From Lachnospiraceae bacterium (GTDB lineage: Bacteria > Bacillota > Clostridia > Lachnospirales > Lachnospiraceae), in the NCBI GenBank assembly GCA_024404675.1, contig JAKSPO010000006.1, positions 1 through 64,000 of the forward strand: a DNA stretch of 64,000 nucleotides, read 5' to 3'. Position 1 is the first letter of the stretch. Each line of letters opens with the position of its first letter. Both the position numbers and the translations under genes were made by a program. The notes beneath the pieces were generated by a model. It worked only from the letters and a program-made list of their open reading frames with translations, was not told the origin of the DNA and did no database searches. This document shows positions 62,943-64,000 of the stretch, piece after piece.

Positions 62943-63494
62943 TTATTTGGAATACACCGAGAGCATCTTCTGACTGCATCGATTATATACCTCCAGATAA
63001 TACTTTGCATCTGCCGCCGACATCGTTTTGGTATCGTATTTTTCCATCTTGGCTGAGAATTCATCGGATTTTTGCATAATCTTAGTATACTCGTCAAGCA
63101 TCGCCAGCACATTGGCCGGATTCTCCATATACTTCTTCATAAATACAACATACTCATCAATAAAGGACTCGTAAGCAGCGAGAAACTCCTTCAGCTTCGG
63201 ATCAACACCGTCTGCGCCCATGGTAACCTTTGCATCTTCAACTACCGGCTTCTCGGTCGGTGTATCTGTGGCAGGCAGGTCTTTACTCACCACCGGTTCC
63301 TTCTTCGTCGGTTCCTTTTTCGATGTTTCCTTTGTAATACTTTCCTTCTTCGGCTTCTCCTTGTCCCCTCCCGAAGAACCGGCAACTCCTGCAAGAATCA
63401 CAACCATCAGAATCCAGAACCACGGACGCTTGTAAATCGGTTTCTTGGGCTTCATCAAATTCTCTTCCGGAACAAATTCTCTGTCCTCTTTCAT
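62943..63494 (-). CDS. DUF6591-like anchored protein
   Basis: The 183-residue protein has a cytoplasmic N-terminus, one transmembrane segment (about 28-47, WFWILMVVILAGVAGSSGG), a Lys/Glu/Thr-rich linker (50-95), then a helical domain (FLAAYESFIDEYVVFMKKYMENPANV onward). The ATG at 63494 has GAGGAG upstream; the open frame continues to 63809 but that part lacks a start site. It is probably extracytoplasmic; function unknown. Confidence 0.75.
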   Translation of the reverse strand: MKEDREFVPEENLMKPKKPIYKRPWFWILMVVILAGVAGSSGGDKEKPKKESITKETSKKEPTKKEPVVSKDLPATDTPTEKPVVEDAKVTMGADGVDPKLKEFLAAYESFIDEYVVFMKKYMENPANVLAMLDEYTKIMQKSDEFSAKMEKYDTKTMSAADAKYYLEVYNRCSQKMLSVYSK

Positions 63495-63522
63495 ATCTAT
63501 GTCTCCTCTCGGAATGTACTTC

Positions 63523-63569
63523 ACAAAAAACAGGTATAACAGTGTTTCTGTGACAACACTATTATACCC
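63523..63569 (-). terminator. Terminator after the window-edge membrane protein gene
   Basis: A minus-strand stem GGTATAA/TTATACC with inner AGTGTT/AACACT and a TGTTTTTTG tail, between the gene at 63602 and the DUF6591-like gene. Confidence 0.7.
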
Positions 63570-63601
63570 GTTAATATGATTCGCTGATTGTGCTGACAGC
63601 A

Positions 63602-64000
63602 TTAATTCGCCGCCATTTGTGAGCAAATACCGAAAATGACAATTAATATTACACAAATGATACCATATGTAACAATCGCACCAAGGACTCTCATGCCATA
63701 CACAGGATGATTGGCCCCAATTGCGTGGCGTCTGATATTTCGATAATTGCACACCCAGAATATCCCAAAGAGGTAACAAATGGTAAAGCAGAGCTTCAAA
63801 AGCATCCACTGTGTAGCATTTCCCCCTTCTTCCTCTATCGAAAGGATGGCTCCGACTCCGACAAGCGTAAAAAAGACAGAGACAATCTTATTGAATGTCT
63901 TACCGCTTCGAAAGCCCGGATAATAATTGGGATGATATTCACGGACAGCATTCTGCGTCCTATTTGATTGCGGCTTCTCCACATTCTGTACTGCCGGCCC
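63602..64000 (-). CDS. Partial small membrane protein, cut by window edge
   Basis: The open frame continues to the window end with no stop; a GTG at 63982 is the only start inside, without a ribosome binding site visible, so the true start probably lies outside. The visible part has three or four hydrophobic segments (FNKIVSVFFTLVGVGAIL, LLKLCFTICYLFGIFWVCNY, VLGAIVTYGIICVILIVIFGIC) and a polar N-terminal part rich in Asn, Gln and Tyr. I do not recognise the family. Confidence 0.6.
   Translation of the reverse strand, partial: GPAVQNVEKPQSNRTQNAVREYHPNYYPGFRSGKTFNKIVSVFFTLVGVGAILSIEEEGGNATQWMLLKLCFTICYLFGIFWVCNYRNIRRHAIGANHPVYGMRVLGAIVTYGIICVILIVIFGICSQMAAN

Overview
The window looks like a chromosomal segment from a low-to-mid GC Gram-positive of the class Clostridia, most likely a Lachnospiraceae-like gut or rumen anaerobe. 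The basis is gene content read from the translations: an Nfn-type transhydrogenase pair, a dimeric-type glycyl-tRNA synthetase, an M16C peptidase, an orphan Card1-like protein, Pro/Thr-rich linkers in exported proteins, and strong GGAGG ribosome binding sites. The taxon is an inference. No rRNA, tRNA, CRISPR array, prophage or complete insertion sequence was seen. Most genes lie on the minus strand; the plus-strand exceptions are the yprB-like gene, an ABC exporter pair, pepF and a small membrane protein.

Layout. 0.2-2.5 kb: GtrA-like protein and an RlmI-like rRNA methyltransferase, then a NUDIX hydrolase. 2.5-8.2 kb: a minus-strand run ruvA-ruvB-zapA-U32 peptidase-like/RlhA-like-anchored PT-linker protein. 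8.5-9.7 kb: RNase H-fold exonuclease. 9.8-13.3 kb: azlCD amino acid exporter and nfnAB. 13.5-18 kb: SDR, a zinc-ribbon membrane protein, HtrA protease and an orphan Card1/Can2-like CARF nuclease. 18.1-21.7 kb: a heterodimeric ABC exporter. 22-28.9 kb: a three-domain carboxylesterase-GH43-CBM6 enzyme, a YfcE-type phosphodiesterase, an AraC regulator and an LtaS-like synthase. 29.1-42.4 kb: a long minus-strand series secA-prfB-uvrB-uvrA-yfbR-like-NYN protein-glycosyltransferase-nucleotidyltransferase-small protein. 42.4-43.6 kb: a gene-free region with a tandem duplication rich in perfect DnaA boxes. 43.6-49.8 kb: M16C peptidase-era-recO-glyS. 50-54.4 kb: dapF and a large secreted SH3b/glucosaminidase protein. 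54.4-58.3 kb: candidate small RNA, lipoprotein, acpP, PH-domain protein with a calcium-loop-like tail, AEC transporter, greA. 58.4-64 kb: pepF, small membrane protein, upp, a duplicated candidate ncRNA element, and four small membrane or PH-domain proteins, the last cut by the window edge.

How the genes work together: most are housekeeping (recombination and excision repair, secretion, translation, nucleotide salvage, cell wall precursor synthesis). The accessory content is modest. It consists of glycan degradation with an AraC regulator nearby, cell-surface polymer synthesis, and an orphan member of the cyclic-oligonucleotide-sensing nuclease family.

The most unusual signals are non-coding: a dispersed perfect palindrome TTCTAC-N4-GTAGAA (four copies), the DnaA-box duplication with a covarying hairpin, a tandem pair of promoter-bearing 170-bp elements near upp, and a 54-bp IS-end-like inverted repeat nested inside a terminator hairpin.
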